The translations under genes were made by a program, and so were the position numbers. 64,000 bases of DNA from Frigoribacterium sp. PhB116. Its GTDB lineage: Bacteria; Actinomycetota; Actinomycetes; Actinomycetales; Microbacteriaceae. The stretch lies in contig NZ_SOBE01000002.1 in assembly GCF_004364285.1 (NCBI RefSeq), forward strand, positions 744,001 through 808,000, given 5' to 3'. Positions 9,608 through 17,597 of this stretch are shown here, piece by piece. Within the stretch, counting starts at the first letter, position 1; every line of letters begins with the position of its first letter. The notes beneath the pieces are model-generated. The model did not search any database. It was not told the origin of the DNA and saw only the letters and a program-made list of their open reading frames with translations.

Positions 9608-9629
9608 ATTCTACGGTGTCACGGTAGAA
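9608..9629. promoter_or_regulatory. LysR operator overlapping the regulator's own -10
   Basis: Bases 9609-9629 form a 21-base interrupted palindrome: outer arms TTCTAC/GTAGAA, inner arms GTG/CAC, with only the centre and two symmetric positions unmatched. It contains the T-N11-A pattern of LysR boxes. On the minus strand TAGAAT (9608-9613) lies six bases before ATG 9601, so a bound regulator would cover its own promoter. Confidence 0.6.
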
Positions 9630-9844
9630 AAGCATGGTTGTACTTCCCTTTGTGAGGGCGCAGACTTGACCTTGTCATCAGAGGGACCCCATGCCCTCTC
9701 CGCTCGGTCGACCTGGTCCCGAGCATCCGCAACGAGGCTGACCGACCGCCTACGAGACCCGTCGTCGTGCCCAGCACGACCTGGTCCAGGATGCGGTCGA
9801 TCGTCCTGCCCACACCGCGCGACAGCGCAGACAAAGAGAAGAAC

Positions 9845-9967
9845 ATGTTCACCGGAATCATCGTCCTGGCCGTCGCTGCGAGCATCGGCATCGTCGGATC
9901 CGTCGTCGCGGTCGCCCGCGACGGCTACCGCGCCATCCCGACCCGCACCTTCACCCGCTGGTCCTAG
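9845..9967 (+). CDS. 40-residue single-pass membrane peptide
   Basis: The peptide begins MFTGIIVLAVAASIGIVGSV (one hydrophobic helix, residues about 4-23) and ends with a basic tail, ARDGYRAIPTRTFTRWS. The helix-then-DGYRxxPTR layout resembles small proteins I have seen annotated in Microbacteriaceae, but I do not know a function. A purine-rich AAAGAGAAG stretch precedes ATG 9845. It lies alone downstream of the LysR operator region, with about 215 bases of leader in which I find no other gene. An upstream in-frame ATG at 9767 would add an unlikely polar head. It could be spurious, but the sharply hydrophobic segment and position favour a real gene. Confidence 0.55.
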   Translation: MFTGIIVLAVAASIGIVGSVVAVARDGYRAIPTRTFTRWS

Positions 9968-10086
9968 TCGGCTCGTCGCCGCCTCCCCTCGCCGTCGGTC
10001 CGTGCTGGAACCGATGACGAGCCGGCGGGCAGGCCGCGTCTCCTCCTGAGCGCGCCAGCCCGCGAGAGGCGAGCGATCGAGACACC

Positions 10087-10122
10087 CGAGAGGCCCCCGT
10101 GCACCTGCACGGGGGCCTCTCG
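10087..10122. terminator. strong terminator between the small membrane peptide and mrp
   Basis: A perfect 17-base inverted repeat, 10087-10103 with 10106-10122, with a minimal loop. It lies 28 bases beyond the end of the minus-strand mrp gene and also downstream of the plus-strand peptide, so it can end both. Confidence 0.75.
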
Positions 10123-10150
10123 TGCACCCGGATGCCGTCCGCCGACGCCG

Positions 10151-11311
10151 TCAGCTGACGCTGAGGCCCAGCCGGCGACCGACGAGGCTCCGCGGGCGCA
10201 CCGCGAGCGTGCCCGCGAGCGCGTCGATGACCCGCGCCGCGGGGTCGTCGGGCGCCGCGACGACGACGGGCGCGCCCTGGTCGCCGCCCTCGCGCAGCCC
10301 GAGGCTCAGCGGCACGCTGGCGAGCAGCGGCACGTCCGCCTCCTGTCCGGCCGAGAGCCGGCGTGCCGTCTCGGCGCCGCCGCCCGTGCCGAACAGCTCG
10401 AGCACGGAGCCGTCGGGCTGAGCCAGCCCGGCCATGTTCTCGACCACGCCGAGGAGGCGCTGGCCGGTCTGGCGGGCCACGACGCCGCTGCGTTCGGCGA
10501 CGTCGGCCGCCGCGGGCTGGGGTGTCGTCACGACCAGCACCTCGGCGTGGGGCAGCAGCTGCCCGACCGAGATCGCGACGTCGCCCGTGCCGGGTGGCAG
10601 GTCGAGCAGCAGCACGTCGAGGTCGCCGAAGAACACGTCCGTGAGGAACTGCTGGATGGTGCGGTGCAGCATCGGGCCGCGCCAGGCCACCGCGACGGAC
10701 GAGTCGTCGACGAACATGCCGATCGAGATCACCTTCACCCCGTGGGCCACGGGGGGCAGGATCATGTCGTCGACCTGCGTGGGCTTGACGGCGGCGCCGT
10801 CCGGGCCGACCAGGCCGAGCAGGCCCGGGATGCTGAAGCCGTAGACGTCGGCGTCGACGATGCCGACCGAGAGGCCGCGGGCCGCGAGCGAGACGGCGAG
10901 GTTGGCGGTCACGGTCGACTTGCCCACCCCTCCCTTGCCGCTCGTGACCGCGATGACGCGGGTGAGCGAGTCCGGCCCGAACTGCTGCACACGGGCGCCC
11001 CGGCCGGCTCGGAGCTTCTCGGTGAGTGCGTGCCGCTCCTCCTTCGTCATGACGGTGACGGCGACCGTCACGTCCGTGACGCCGTCGACCGAGGCCGTCG
11101 CGGCCCGCACGTCGCGCTCGATCGTGTCGGCCGCGGGGCAGCCCACGATGGTCAGCTTCACCGAGACCGTCGCCGCGCCCGCCGCGTCGACCGACACGTC
11201 GCCGATCATGTCCAGCTCGGTGACCGGTCGGCGGATCTCGGGGTCGAGCACCGATCCCAGCGCCGTCCGCACGCGTCCGGCGGGGGTGCCTGCGTCAGCG
11301 GTGTCAGCCAC
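10151..11311 (-). CDS. Mrp/NBP35-type P-loop ATPase (iron-sulfur carrier family)
   Basis: A 386-residue protein with an N-terminal MIP18/DUF59 domain (residues about 10-90) and a ParA-like ATPase domain from 115. The deviant Walker A is GKGGVGKST at 125-133. Family members bind and deliver Fe-S clusters. The C-terminal CxxC that ligates the bridging cluster in many Mrp proteins is absent: the segment after ENMAG reads LAQPDGS. That loss seems common in actinobacterial Mrp proteins as far as I recall. The start is GTG 11311, overlapping the end of the DUF1003 gene by eight bases, so it is the third gene of a tightly coupled operon. Confidence 0.88.
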   Translation of the reverse strand: MADTADAGTPAGRVRTALGSVLDPEIRRPVTELDMIGDVSVDAAGAATVSVKLTIVGCPAADTIERDVRAATASVDGVTDVTVAVTVMTKEERHALTEKLRAGRGARVQQFGPDSLTRVIAVTSGKGGVGKSTVTANLAVSLAARGLSVGIVDADVYGFSIPGLLGLVGPDGAAVKPTQVDDMILPPVAHGVKVISIGMFVDDSSVAVAWRGPMLHRTIQQFLTDVFFGDLDVLLLDLPPGTGDVAISVGQLLPHAEVLVVTTPQPAAADVAERSGVVARQTGQRLLGVVENMAGLAQPDGSVLELFGTGGGAETARRLSAGQEADVPLLASVPLSLGLREGGDQGAPVVVAAPDDPAARVIDALAGTLAVRPRSLVGRRLGLSVS

Positions 11312-11846
11312 GGGACGCGTCGTCCGTCGTGGCCGCCGCAGCCGCCTCCTCGTCCCGACGGTCCATCTCGTCGAGCAGCCCCCTCAGCTCGGCCCGGATG
11401 AAGTCCTTGCTGGCCATGTCGCGGATCGCGATCCGCAGGGCCACGACCTCGCGGGCGAGGTACTCGGTGTCGGCGAGGTTGCGCTCGGCCCGCTGGCGGT
11501 CCTGCTCGAACTGGACGCGGTCGCGGTCGTCCTGGCGGTTCTGTGCGAGGAGGATCAGGGGCGCGGCGTAGGAGGCCTGCAGCGAGAGGATCAGCGTCAG
11601 CGCCGTGAAGCCGATCGCGGCGCTGTCGAAGCGGATCGAGTCGGGCGCCGTCGTGTTGTAGACCATCCACAGCACGCAGAACGCCGTCAGGGCGATCAGG
11701 AACTGCGGCGTGCCCATGGCGCGGGCGATCGCCTCCGTGGCACGGCCGAAGCGGTCGCGCCCGGCACGGCGCCGCCCCGGCAGCACCCGGGTGCGGAGGC
11801 CCTTGGGCGAGTCGAGTCGGACGGTGCTCCGGTTATCGCGTGCCAC
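11304..11846 (-). CDS. DUF1003 membrane protein
   Basis: A 180-residue protein with a basic N-terminus, two membrane helices (residues about 47-66 and 76-101, including the TAFCVLWMVYN segment and SLQASYAAPLILLAQNRQ) and a charged coiled-coil C-terminus. This is the DUF1003 family, whose function is unknown. It starts at GTG 11846 behind GAGGAGGACC. It overlaps the upstream PRC/CBS gene by 14 bases and the downstream mrp gene by eight. The DUF1003-next-to-MgtE-like arrangement is common in actinobacteria and suggests a role in divalent cation handling, which is inference. Confidence 0.88.
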   Translation of the reverse strand: MARDNRSTVRLDSPKGLRTRVLPGRRRAGRDRFGRATEAIARAMGTPQFLIALTAFCVLWMVYNTTAPDSIRFDSAAIGFTALTLILSLQASYAAPLILLAQNRQDDRDRVQFEQDRQRAERNLADTEYLAREVVALRIAIRDMASKDFIRAELRGLLDEMDRRDEEAAAAATTDDASRG

Positions 11847-13164
11847 CGGTGGTCCTCCTCGGGGTCGTCGTCGGGGTCGTGGTCAGGGGGGCGCGGCGGG
11901 CACGCGCCCGGGAGCGGCTGAGCGGTCTGTCCTGGTCGTTGCTGCGCCAGTCGTCGGGCAGCACGTGGTCCAGGACGTCGTCGATGGTCACCACCCCGAC
12001 GAGGCGGTGAGCGGCGTCGACGACGGGCACGCTCACGAGGTTGTACGTCGCCATGACCCGCGTCACCTCGAGGGCCGTCGCGTCGACGCGGACCGGTTCG
12101 AGCTGCTGGTCGAGCAGCGTGCCGAGGCGCTCGTTGGGCGGGTAGCGGAGCATCCGCTGGAAGTGCACCATGCCGAGGAACCGGCCGGTCGGCGGCTCGT
12201 ACGGCGGCAGCGTGACGCAGACCGCGGCGCCGAGCGCCGGCGCGAGCTCGTGGCGACGGATCAGGGCGAGGCCCTCGGCCACCGTCGCGTCGGCCGAGAC
12301 GATCACCGGCTCGGTGGTCATCAGGCCGCCGGCGGTGTCGGCGTCGTAGCTGAGCAGCATGCGGACGTCGTCCGCCTCCTCCGGCTCCATCAGCTGGAGC
12401 AGCTGCTCCTTGCGCTCGTCCCCGAGCTGGGACATGAGGTCGGCGGCGTCGTCGGGCTGCATCTGGTCGAGCACGCCCGCGGCGCGCTGGTCGTCGAGCT
12501 GGGAGAAGATCTCGACCTGCTCGTCCTCCGGCAGCTCCTCGAGCACGTCGGCCAGGCGGTCGTCGGACAGCTCGGAGGCCACCTCGAGGCGGCGCTCCGG
12601 GGTCAGGTCGAGCAGCGTGTTCGCGAGGTCGGCGGGAACGAGGTCGGAGTAGGCGGCGATGAGGTGCTCGGCGCTCTGGGCCTCGCCGGGCTCGTTCTCC
12701 TCGACGACCTCGTCCCACGTGGCGAACGCGGTGGGGCCTTTGCCGAAGGGCGACGGCGTGGTCTTCGGACGGCGCAGGAACAGCTGGCCGATCTCCCAGT
12801 CGCCCTCGCTGACCTCGTCGATCGCGACGTCCTCGACCACGGCGCGGCCGCCGTCACGGCGCAGGGAGACCCGTCGGCCGAGCATCTCGGCGATGACGCG
12901 GGTCTCGCCGCCGCGCTGCTCGAAGCGACGCAGGGTGATCGTGCCGCTCGTGATGATCTGCCCCGAGCCGATGCTCGTGACGCGGCCGATGCTGACGAAG
13001 ACGCGGCGCTTGCCGGGCACCTCGACGATCAGGCCGACGACCCGCGGCGGGTCCTCACGGCGGTAGACGACGAGGACGTCCCTCACCTTGCCGACCTTGT
13101 CGCCGGCGGGGTCGAAGACGGAGCACCCGGCGAGACGGGCGACGAAGACTCTGGTGGCGCTCAC
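11833..13164 (-). CDS. PRC-barrel / MgtE-N / CBS-pair protein lacking a transporter domain
   Basis: A 443-residue soluble protein. In order: a PRC-barrel-like domain (residues about 1-75, VFDPAGDKVGKVRDVLVVY), a second beta-rich part, an MgtE N-terminal alpha-superhelical domain (about 165-280, repeated acidic helices such as ADVLEELPEDEQVEIF), then two CBS motifs (about 285-415). MgtE channels use these modules as a magnesium sensor, but no membrane helices follow; the protein ends in a basic RSRARARRAP tail. It is probably a cation- or nucleotide-sensing partner of the coupled DUF1003 membrane protein. The GTG start at 13164 follows TAACTT by six bases. Confidence 0.85.
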   Translation of the reverse strand: MSATRVFVARLAGCSVFDPAGDKVGKVRDVLVVYRREDPPRVVGLIVEVPGKRRVFVSIGRVTSIGSGQIITSGTITLRRFEQRGGETRVIAEMLGRRVSLRRDGGRAVVEDVAIDEVSEGDWEIGQLFLRRPKTTPSPFGKGPTAFATWDEVVEENEPGEAQSAEHLIAAYSDLVPADLANTLLDLTPERRLEVASELSDDRLADVLEELPEDEQVEIFSQLDDQRAAGVLDQMQPDDAADLMSQLGDERKEQLLQLMEPEEADDVRMLLSYDADTAGGLMTTEPVIVSADATVAEGLALIRRHELAPALGAAVCVTLPPYEPPTGRFLGMVHFQRMLRYPPNERLGTLLDQQLEPVRVDATALEVTRVMATYNLVSVPVVDAAHRLVGVVTIDDVLDHVLPDDWRSNDQDRPLSRSRARARRAPLTTTPTTTPRRTTGGTR

Positions 13165-13170
13165 GCCTCC

Positions 13171-13176
13171 AAGTTA
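13171..13176 (-). promoter_or_regulatory. -10 hexamer of the PRC/MgtE-N/CBS operon
   Basis: TAACTT on the minus strand, six bases (GGAGGC) before GTG 13164. The spacer is purine-rich, so a very short leader is the alternative to leaderless initiation. It drives the three-gene overlapping operon. Confidence 0.4.
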
Positions 13177-13235
13177 GTCGCTCAGCCCGACCGCGCCGCG
13201 TGCTGCCGTCCATGCCGACGTGTTTCACTGCTCTC

Positions 13236-13733
13236 ATGACGAACCCGAGCCCGTGGGGCCGCCGAGCGCCGAGCATCCCGACCCTGCCGCGCGGCGACGT
13301 CCTCGGGACCTACGCGAGCTACCCCGAGGCCCAGGCCGTCGTCGAGCGCCTCTCGCACGCCGACTTCCCCATCAAGCAGCTCGCGATCATCGGGAACGAG
13401 CTCACCACGGTCGAGCGGGTCACCGGCCGGCTGACCTACGGCCGTGCGGCGCTGGCCGGCGCCGTCACGGGCCTCTGGATCGGCGTCTTCTTCGGGGCCG
13501 TCATGCTCCTCTTCTCGCCCGACACCGCCTCCGTCACGACGATCCTCGCGGCGTCGTTGATCGGCGCCGGCTTCGGCATGCTCTACGGCCTCGCCAGCTT
13601 CGCGATCAGCCGGCGCCGCCGCGACTTCACCTCGACCCACCAGGTGCTCGCCCGCAGCTACCAGATCGTCGTCGACCCGGAGCTCACCCACCGCGCGCAG
13701 CAGATCCTGGCCGGGCCGCAGACCGGGCGCTGA
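13236..13733 (+). CDS. general stress protein 17M-like membrane protein
   Basis: A 165-residue protein. Residues about 30-75 form a small alpha/beta domain (GTYASYPEAQAVVERLSHADFPIKQLAIIG) of the YflT/GSP17M-like type, followed by two membrane helices with glycine-rich turns (AGAVTGLWIGVFFGAVMLL and IGAGFGMLYGLASFA) and a short soluble tail. ATG 13236 is chosen because the 12 residues added by an upstream ATG at 13200 are not conserved-looking. The general stress assignment comes from the family; the molecular function is unknown. It is monocistronic and divergent from the PRC/CBS operon. Confidence 0.75.
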   Translation: MTNPSPWGRRAPSIPTLPRGDVLGTYASYPEAQAVVERLSHADFPIKQLAIIGNELTTVERVTGRLTYGRAALAGAVTGLWIGVFFGAVMLLFSPDTASVTTILAASLIGAGFGMLYGLASFAISRRRRDFTSTHQVLARSYQIVVDPELTHRAQQILAGPQTGR

Positions 13734-13759
13734 GGCGACCAGGCGGTCGGCGGGCCCGG

Positions 13760-14806
13760 TCAGCCGCGCAGGAGGCCCGCGAGGTCCTCGGGGAGGGACC
13801 TGGCGCCTCCGTCGCTCGTCAGCAGCCGCCCGCACCCGTCCAGCTCCGCGGTGAGCCGCGGATCCGTCGGCAGGGAGCTGCCCGGCGCGTGGTCGGGGAA
13901 CGTCACGAACGACGTCGCGGTCGCGTCGCACCGCTCGAGTCCGGGCGTCGACGGCTGCCCGGCGGCGAGCACCAGCCGCGGCCCGACGCCGTCAGCGAGC
14001 GGCACGACCCGCGTGAACGTCCCGCTCGTGACCGACTTCGTGGGCATCCCCGGCGCGGCGGCTGAACCGGAACCGGCGCCGAACGGGCTGTCGGCAGGCA
14101 CGGTCGGGTCCGGGAGCGGCGGGGCGACCGCGTACACGCACGCGCGATCGAGGTCGGAAGGGTCGAGCAGCTCGGTCGCGATCCCCGAGCCGCCGAGCAT
14201 CCACGGCAGTGAGGCCTGCATGCTGCAGCCGGCGTCCAGCGCAGCCCGGCTCTGGACCAGCGAGACGCGGACGAGCCGCTCCTCCTCGACGGGGAGCGCG
14301 TCGAGGACGTCGTGCGTGCCGGGCAGCGTCTTGCCGCACGCGGTCACCGGCCACGCCGCACGCATCGACCGCCCGTCGGCGGAGGTCAGCCAGAGGTCGG
14401 GCACGATCTCCATGTCGGCGGTGCACATGCCCGACCCGCCGGTCTCGTCGGGCACGGCGAGGGCAGCCAGCAGCCGGTCGAGGTCGTCCGTCCAGGTCGT
14501 CTCGAGCCGGGCGGACCAGCGCCCGTCCGCGTCGTCGACGCTGTCCGTCGTCCCCGCGCACCGCACGGCGGAGACCGGCGTGAAGCCCTCCGGCACCGAC
14601 CCGGCCCGGGGAGGCGGAGGGGCCGACGGCGCGGTGCCCGGCTCGGGCACGATCCACGCGTCGGTGCTCAGCGCACAGTCGGGCGCCCCGTCGACGACCT
14701 CGGCCACGGGCCTCGGCGGGGCCGTGGTGTCGAAGGCGCAGCCCGCCGTGGCCAGCAGCACGGCGAGCACCGCCCCGGTCGTCGTGGTCGTGCTCAGCCG
14801 CCCCAT
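13760..14806 (-). CDS. putative lipoprotein of unknown function
   Basis: A 348-residue exported protein. The N-terminus has a hydrophobic signal (TGAVLAVLLATAG) ending at Cys23 in a TAGC lipobox, followed by a Pro/Ala-rich spacer (APSAPPPPRAGSVPEG). The mature part is acidic with about nine further cysteines, so it is likely folded outside the membrane with disulfides. I recognise no domain. ATG 14806 is strongly supported: TACGCT lies six bases upstream. It is convergent with the GSP17M-like gene and divergent from the copper-type operon. Similar proteins of this layout are usually annotated as hypothetical in Microbacteriaceae. Confidence 0.7.
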   Translation of the reverse strand: MGRLSTTTTTGAVLAVLLATAGCAFDTTAPPRPVAEVVDGAPDCALSTDAWIVPEPGTAPSAPPPPRAGSVPEGFTPVSAVRCAGTTDSVDDADGRWSARLETTWTDDLDRLLAALAVPDETGGSGMCTADMEIVPDLWLTSADGRSMRAAWPVTACGKTLPGTHDVLDALPVEEERLVRVSLVQSRAALDAGCSMQASLPWMLGGSGIATELLDPSDLDRACVYAVAPPLPDPTVPADSPFGAGSGSAAAPGMPTKSVTSGTFTRVVPLADGVGPRLVLAAGQPSTPGLERCDATATSFVTFPDHAPGSSLPTDPRLTAELDGCGRLLTSDGGARSLPEDLAGLLRG

Positions 14807-14812
14807 GGGCCG

Positions 14813-14818
14813 AGCGTA
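14813..14818 (-). promoter_or_regulatory. -10 hexamer of the lipoprotein gene, predicted leaderless
   Basis: TACGCT on the minus strand, six bases (CGGCCC) before ATG 14806. Confidence 0.45.
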
Positions 14819-14878
14819 GGAGGCGCCCGACCTGTCGTGCGGGATCGTTGCCGTCCCGTGACCCCGCTGTCCCGCAGC

Positions 14879-14926
<48 letters not shown>

Positions 14927-15031
14927 CGCAGGTGCCGCCCTCGCCTGCCTCCCCGCGGCGACCGGCAGGAGAGGTCGCTCGGCGTCGACGGACCTGTCCC
15001 GCCCCGGCCCGTCGGCGACCCCGGCCCCCAG

Positions 15032-15037
15032 TAAACT
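15032..15037 (+). promoter_or_regulatory. -10 hexamer of the copper-type operon
   Basis: TAAACT predicts a start near 15044 and a leader of about 25 bases with GAGAGAG before ATG 15069. Confidence 0.45.
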
Positions 15038-15068
15038 GGCATGACCGTCCCCGACCCGAGAGAGCGCC

Positions 15069-15686
15069 ATGGCCCCGAGATGGACGCGGTTCGTCCGCGG
15101 CTGGCTGACCGCCGGCTTCTCCGTCGTCGTCGCCGCCTTCTCGCACGTCGCGGGCGGCGGGGCCGAGCCCGGCGCCCTCGGGGTGGTGCTCGCGCTCGCC
15201 TTCTCGGTGCCCCTCTGCATCGCCTTGACCGGCCGTCGGGCCTCGCTGCTCCGGCTCGCCGTCTCGGTCGCCGCCAGCCAGCTGGCGTTCCACCTGCTGT
15301 TCTCGCTGGGCGGCGCCGCCGGCTCCGGCGCGTCGTCGGCGGGCGGGCACCACTCGCCACTGGTCGTCACGGTCGGTACGTCCGACGTGCTCGCCGCGCC
15401 CGGCGGGCACCACATGGCCATGGCCGGCGGGCTGATGTGGGCCGCCCACGCGGCCGCCGCGCTCGTCACCGTGGTCGGGCTGCGCTGGGGCGCCCACTGC
15501 CTCGAGCGCCTGGCCGTCGTGGCCGCCCACGGTCTCGCCCGCGTGCGCCGCGCGCTCTCCGGGGCCGTGCCGCCCGTGAGCACGGGCCCGCGGCTCCGTC
15601 CCGTCCTCGCCCTGCCCGGTCGGCGCGCGCCGCCCCTCCGGGCGATCAGCGCGAGGCCCCTCCGCGGTCCGCCCCTGCCCGTCTGA
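15069..15686 (+). CDS. His/Met-bearing polytopic membrane protein of a YcnI-CopC operon
   Basis: A 205-residue membrane protein with four or five hydrophobic helices: about 10-28, 35-52, 58-82, a histidine/methionine loop, 118-140, then a long basic Arg/Pro-rich cytoplasmic tail. The loop has GGHHSP and GGHHMAMAGG, good candidates for copper binding. I do not recognise a named family, but a small membrane protein in this position before YcnI and CopC is common in actinobacteria. A role in copper uptake or handling is inferred from the neighbours and the His/Met motifs. ATG 15069 follows GAGAGAG. Confidence 0.7.
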   Translation: MAPRWTRFVRGWLTAGFSVVVAAFSHVAGGGAEPGALGVVLALAFSVPLCIALTGRRASLLRLAVSVAASQLAFHLLFSLGGAAGSGASSAGGHHSPLVVTVGTSDVLAAPGGHHMAMAGGLMWAAHAAAALVTVVGLRWGAHCLERLAVVAAHGLARVRRALSGAVPPVSTGPRLRPVLALPGRRAPPLRAISARPLRGPPLPV

Positions 15687-15801
15687 CCACCGCACCGGCG
15701 TCGACTCCCGACGCCGGTGCCCGGCCCGCCGTCCGCTCGACGACGAGGCCCGAGACCAGACGACACCGGCCGCCGCCGCGCGGCCAGACAGGACCACCAC
15801 C

Positions 15802-16611
15802 ATGACCACCACCCGCTCCTCCTCGCGTCCGGCCGCAGCCGCGCGCGTCGCCGCAGCCCTCGGCGCGGCGGCACTTCTCACGCTCGCCGCCCCCCTGGCG
15901 GCGTCGGCGCACGTACGCGTGAACCCGGCCCAGGTCGACCCCGGCTCGTACGCCACCCTCACGTTCAAGGTGCCGACCGAGTCGGCCACGGCCGGGACCG
16001 TCGGCCTCACCGTCGACCTGCCGACCGACACGCCCTTCACGTCGGTCACCTACCAGCCGCTGCCCGGCTGGACGACGGTCGTCACCACGAGCACCCTCCC
16101 CGAGCCCGTCGAGCTCGACGGCGCGACCGTGACGGAGGCGCCCACCGAGGTCACCTGGACGGCCGACCCCGGCACGCAGGTCGGCCCGGGGGAGTTCCAG
16201 CAGTTCGTCATCTCCGCGGGCGCGGTGCCGGAGACCGGCTCGATCACGCTGCCCGCTCACCAGACCTACTCGGACGGCTCGGTCGTCGACTGGGCGGACG
16301 AGACTCCCGCCTCGGGCGAGGAGCCGGAGTTCCCGGCCCCGGTGCTGTACGTCGAGGACGCCCCGCCCGCCGACGAGCACGGCGGCCACGACATGTCGGA
16401 CGAGGCGGACGGCGCGGCCGTCGCGGCGGGCGACGACTCGTCGTCCGGCGACGCCGGCTCCGCCTCGGACTCGGTCGCCGTGGGCCTCGGCATCGGCGGT
16501 CTCGCGCTCGGCGCCGTCGCGCTCGTCGTGAGCGTCGTGGCGCTGACCCGACGGCCTCGCGCCGCGGGTGCGACCCGACCCGGCACGGACGCGGCGGGGG
16601 AGCGCCGGTGA
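15802..16611 (+). CDS. YcnI-family (DUF1775) copper-associated membrane-anchored protein
   Basis: A 269-residue exported protein with a signal peptide cleaved after ASA (residue about 36). The mature protein then begins HVRVNP, so a free N-terminal histidine would be available for Cu(II), as in characterised YcnI. Residues about 37-175 form the DUF1775 beta-sandwich. A His-rich linker (ADEHGGHDMSDE) precedes one C-terminal membrane helix (about 223-247) and a basic cytoplasmic end. It lies in one operon with the upstream membrane protein and the downstream CopC protein, whose GTG start overlaps its stop codon. Copper chaperone function is by family. Confidence 0.88.
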   Translation: MTTTRSSSRPAAAARVAAALGAAALLTLAAPLAASAHVRVNPAQVDPGSYATLTFKVPTESATAGTVGLTVDLPTDTPFTSVTYQPLPGWTTVVTTSTLPEPVELDGATVTEAPTEVTWTADPGTQVGPGEFQQFVISAGAVPETGSITLPAHQTYSDGSVVDWADETPASGEEPEFPAPVLYVEDAPPADEHGGHDMSDEADGAAVAAGDDSSSGDAGSASDSVAVGLGIGGLALGAVALVVSVVALTRRPRAAGATRPGTDAAGERR

Positions 16612-17477
16612 TCCGCGCCTCCTCGACCCTGCCCGGTCGCGCGCCGGCCGGCCGGCGACCGTCCCGTGCCGCTCTCGTCGCCGGTGTCGTGGGCGTCGGG
16701 GCGGCGGGCCTGCTCGCGCTCGCACCGGTCTCGTCCGCCTCGGCGCACGACTACGTCGTGAGCAGCGCACCCGCCGAGGGCAGCACGCAGTCCGCCGAGC
16801 TGACCGAGGCGTCGATCACCTTCAACGACGTGATCCTCGACCTGTCGGGAACCGGCTCGTCGAACGTGCTCGAGGTGACCGACGCCTCCGGGCGGCACTT
16901 CGAGGACGGCTGCTCGGCCACCAGCGGGGCCACCCTCAGCACCGGGGTCGCGCTCGGCGCGGCGGGCGACTACACGATGACGTACCAAGCCGTCTCGGCC
17001 GACGGCCACACCGTGTCGGCGTCGCTGCCCTTCACCTGGGCGCCGCCCGCGGGGGCGAGCGTCGCCGAGGGAGCCGCCACCCGGCCCGCCTGCGACACCT
17101 CGGACGAGGGCGCGGGCGGGGACGGTGCGGGGCAGCCCACTGCCTCGGAGGAGCCGGGAGGCGCGGAGTCGACGGGCGCAGTCGTCTCGTCGGCCTCGGC
17201 CGACCCGACCGACGCCGCCACCGGCGAGGCCCTCGTCCAGAGCGCCGACCCGGACGAGTCGAACCTCGGCCTCGTCGTGGGCATCGGGATCGGCATCGTC
17301 GTGCTGGCCCTCGTGGCCGTGGTCGTCGTGCTCGTGACGAGCCGGCGACGCGGCGACGACGTCGCCGGTCCCGCGGGCGAGGTGGACCGGACGGACGGGG
17401 TGGACGGCGCAGGACGCGCTGACGGCGTGGACGGCGTGGACGGCACGGAGTCGGGGCCCGGCGCCGGACGCGACTGA
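16608..17477 (+). CDS. copC: CopC-domain copper-binding protein with C-terminal anchor
   Basis: A 289-residue exported protein. The signal peptide ends SSASA, giving mature N-terminus HDYVVSSAPAEGS, the first-residue histidine being the Cu(II) ligand of CopC proteins. The CopC beta-barrel (about residues 48-143) ends with the second site in SADGHTVSASLPF. A long Ser/Glu/Asp-rich linker leads to one membrane helix (about 222-246) and an Asp/Gly-rich tail containing short DGVDG repeats. GTG 16608 overlaps the ycnI stop by four bases. No CopD domain is fused; the upstream His/Met membrane protein may fill the import role. No metal-responsive regulator is adjacent. Confidence 0.87.
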   Translation: MIRASSTLPGRAPAGRRPSRAALVAGVVGVGAAGLLALAPVSSASAHDYVVSSAPAEGSTQSAELTEASITFNDVILDLSGTGSSNVLEVTDASGRHFEDGCSATSGATLSTGVALGAAGDYTMTYQAVSADGHTVSASLPFTWAPPAGASVAEGAATRPACDTSDEGAGGDGAGQPTASEEPGGAESTGAVVSSASADPTDAATGEALVQSADPDESNLGLVVGIGIGIVVLALVAVVVVLVTSRRRGDDVAGPAGEVDRTDGVDGAGRADGVDGVDGTESGPGAGRD

Positions 17478-17527
17478 CGCAGCTGCCCGGCACGCGCCTC
17501 CTGCGGGGCCCGTGCTCCGGGCACACG

Positions 17528-17560
17528 AGAGCCCCGGCCCCCTGAGGGGACCGGGGCTCT
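17528..17560. terminator. terminator between copC and the aminopeptidase P gene
   Basis: A ten-base perfect stem, 17528-17537 (AGAGCCCCGG) with 17551-17560, extended by an inner C4/G4 pairing. A second GGGGCCGGGGCTCT copy at 17568-17581 could form an alternative hairpin. It lies between convergent genes. Confidence 0.65.
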
Positions 17561-17597
17561 TCCCGTGGGGGCCGGGGCTCTCCCCGCGGACACGGTG

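Noticed and set aside
9666-10049. Open frame overlapping the 40-residue membrane peptide
   Set aside because: It is Ser/Arg/Pro-rich shadow sequence; the small hydrophobic peptide in the other frame is more gene-like.
15041-15805. An overlapping plus-strand open frame starting at ATG 15041 before the copper-type operon
   Set aside because: Its product is Arg/Ala/Pro-rich with no hydrophobic or domain pattern, and it overlaps the clear membrane protein gene in another frame.
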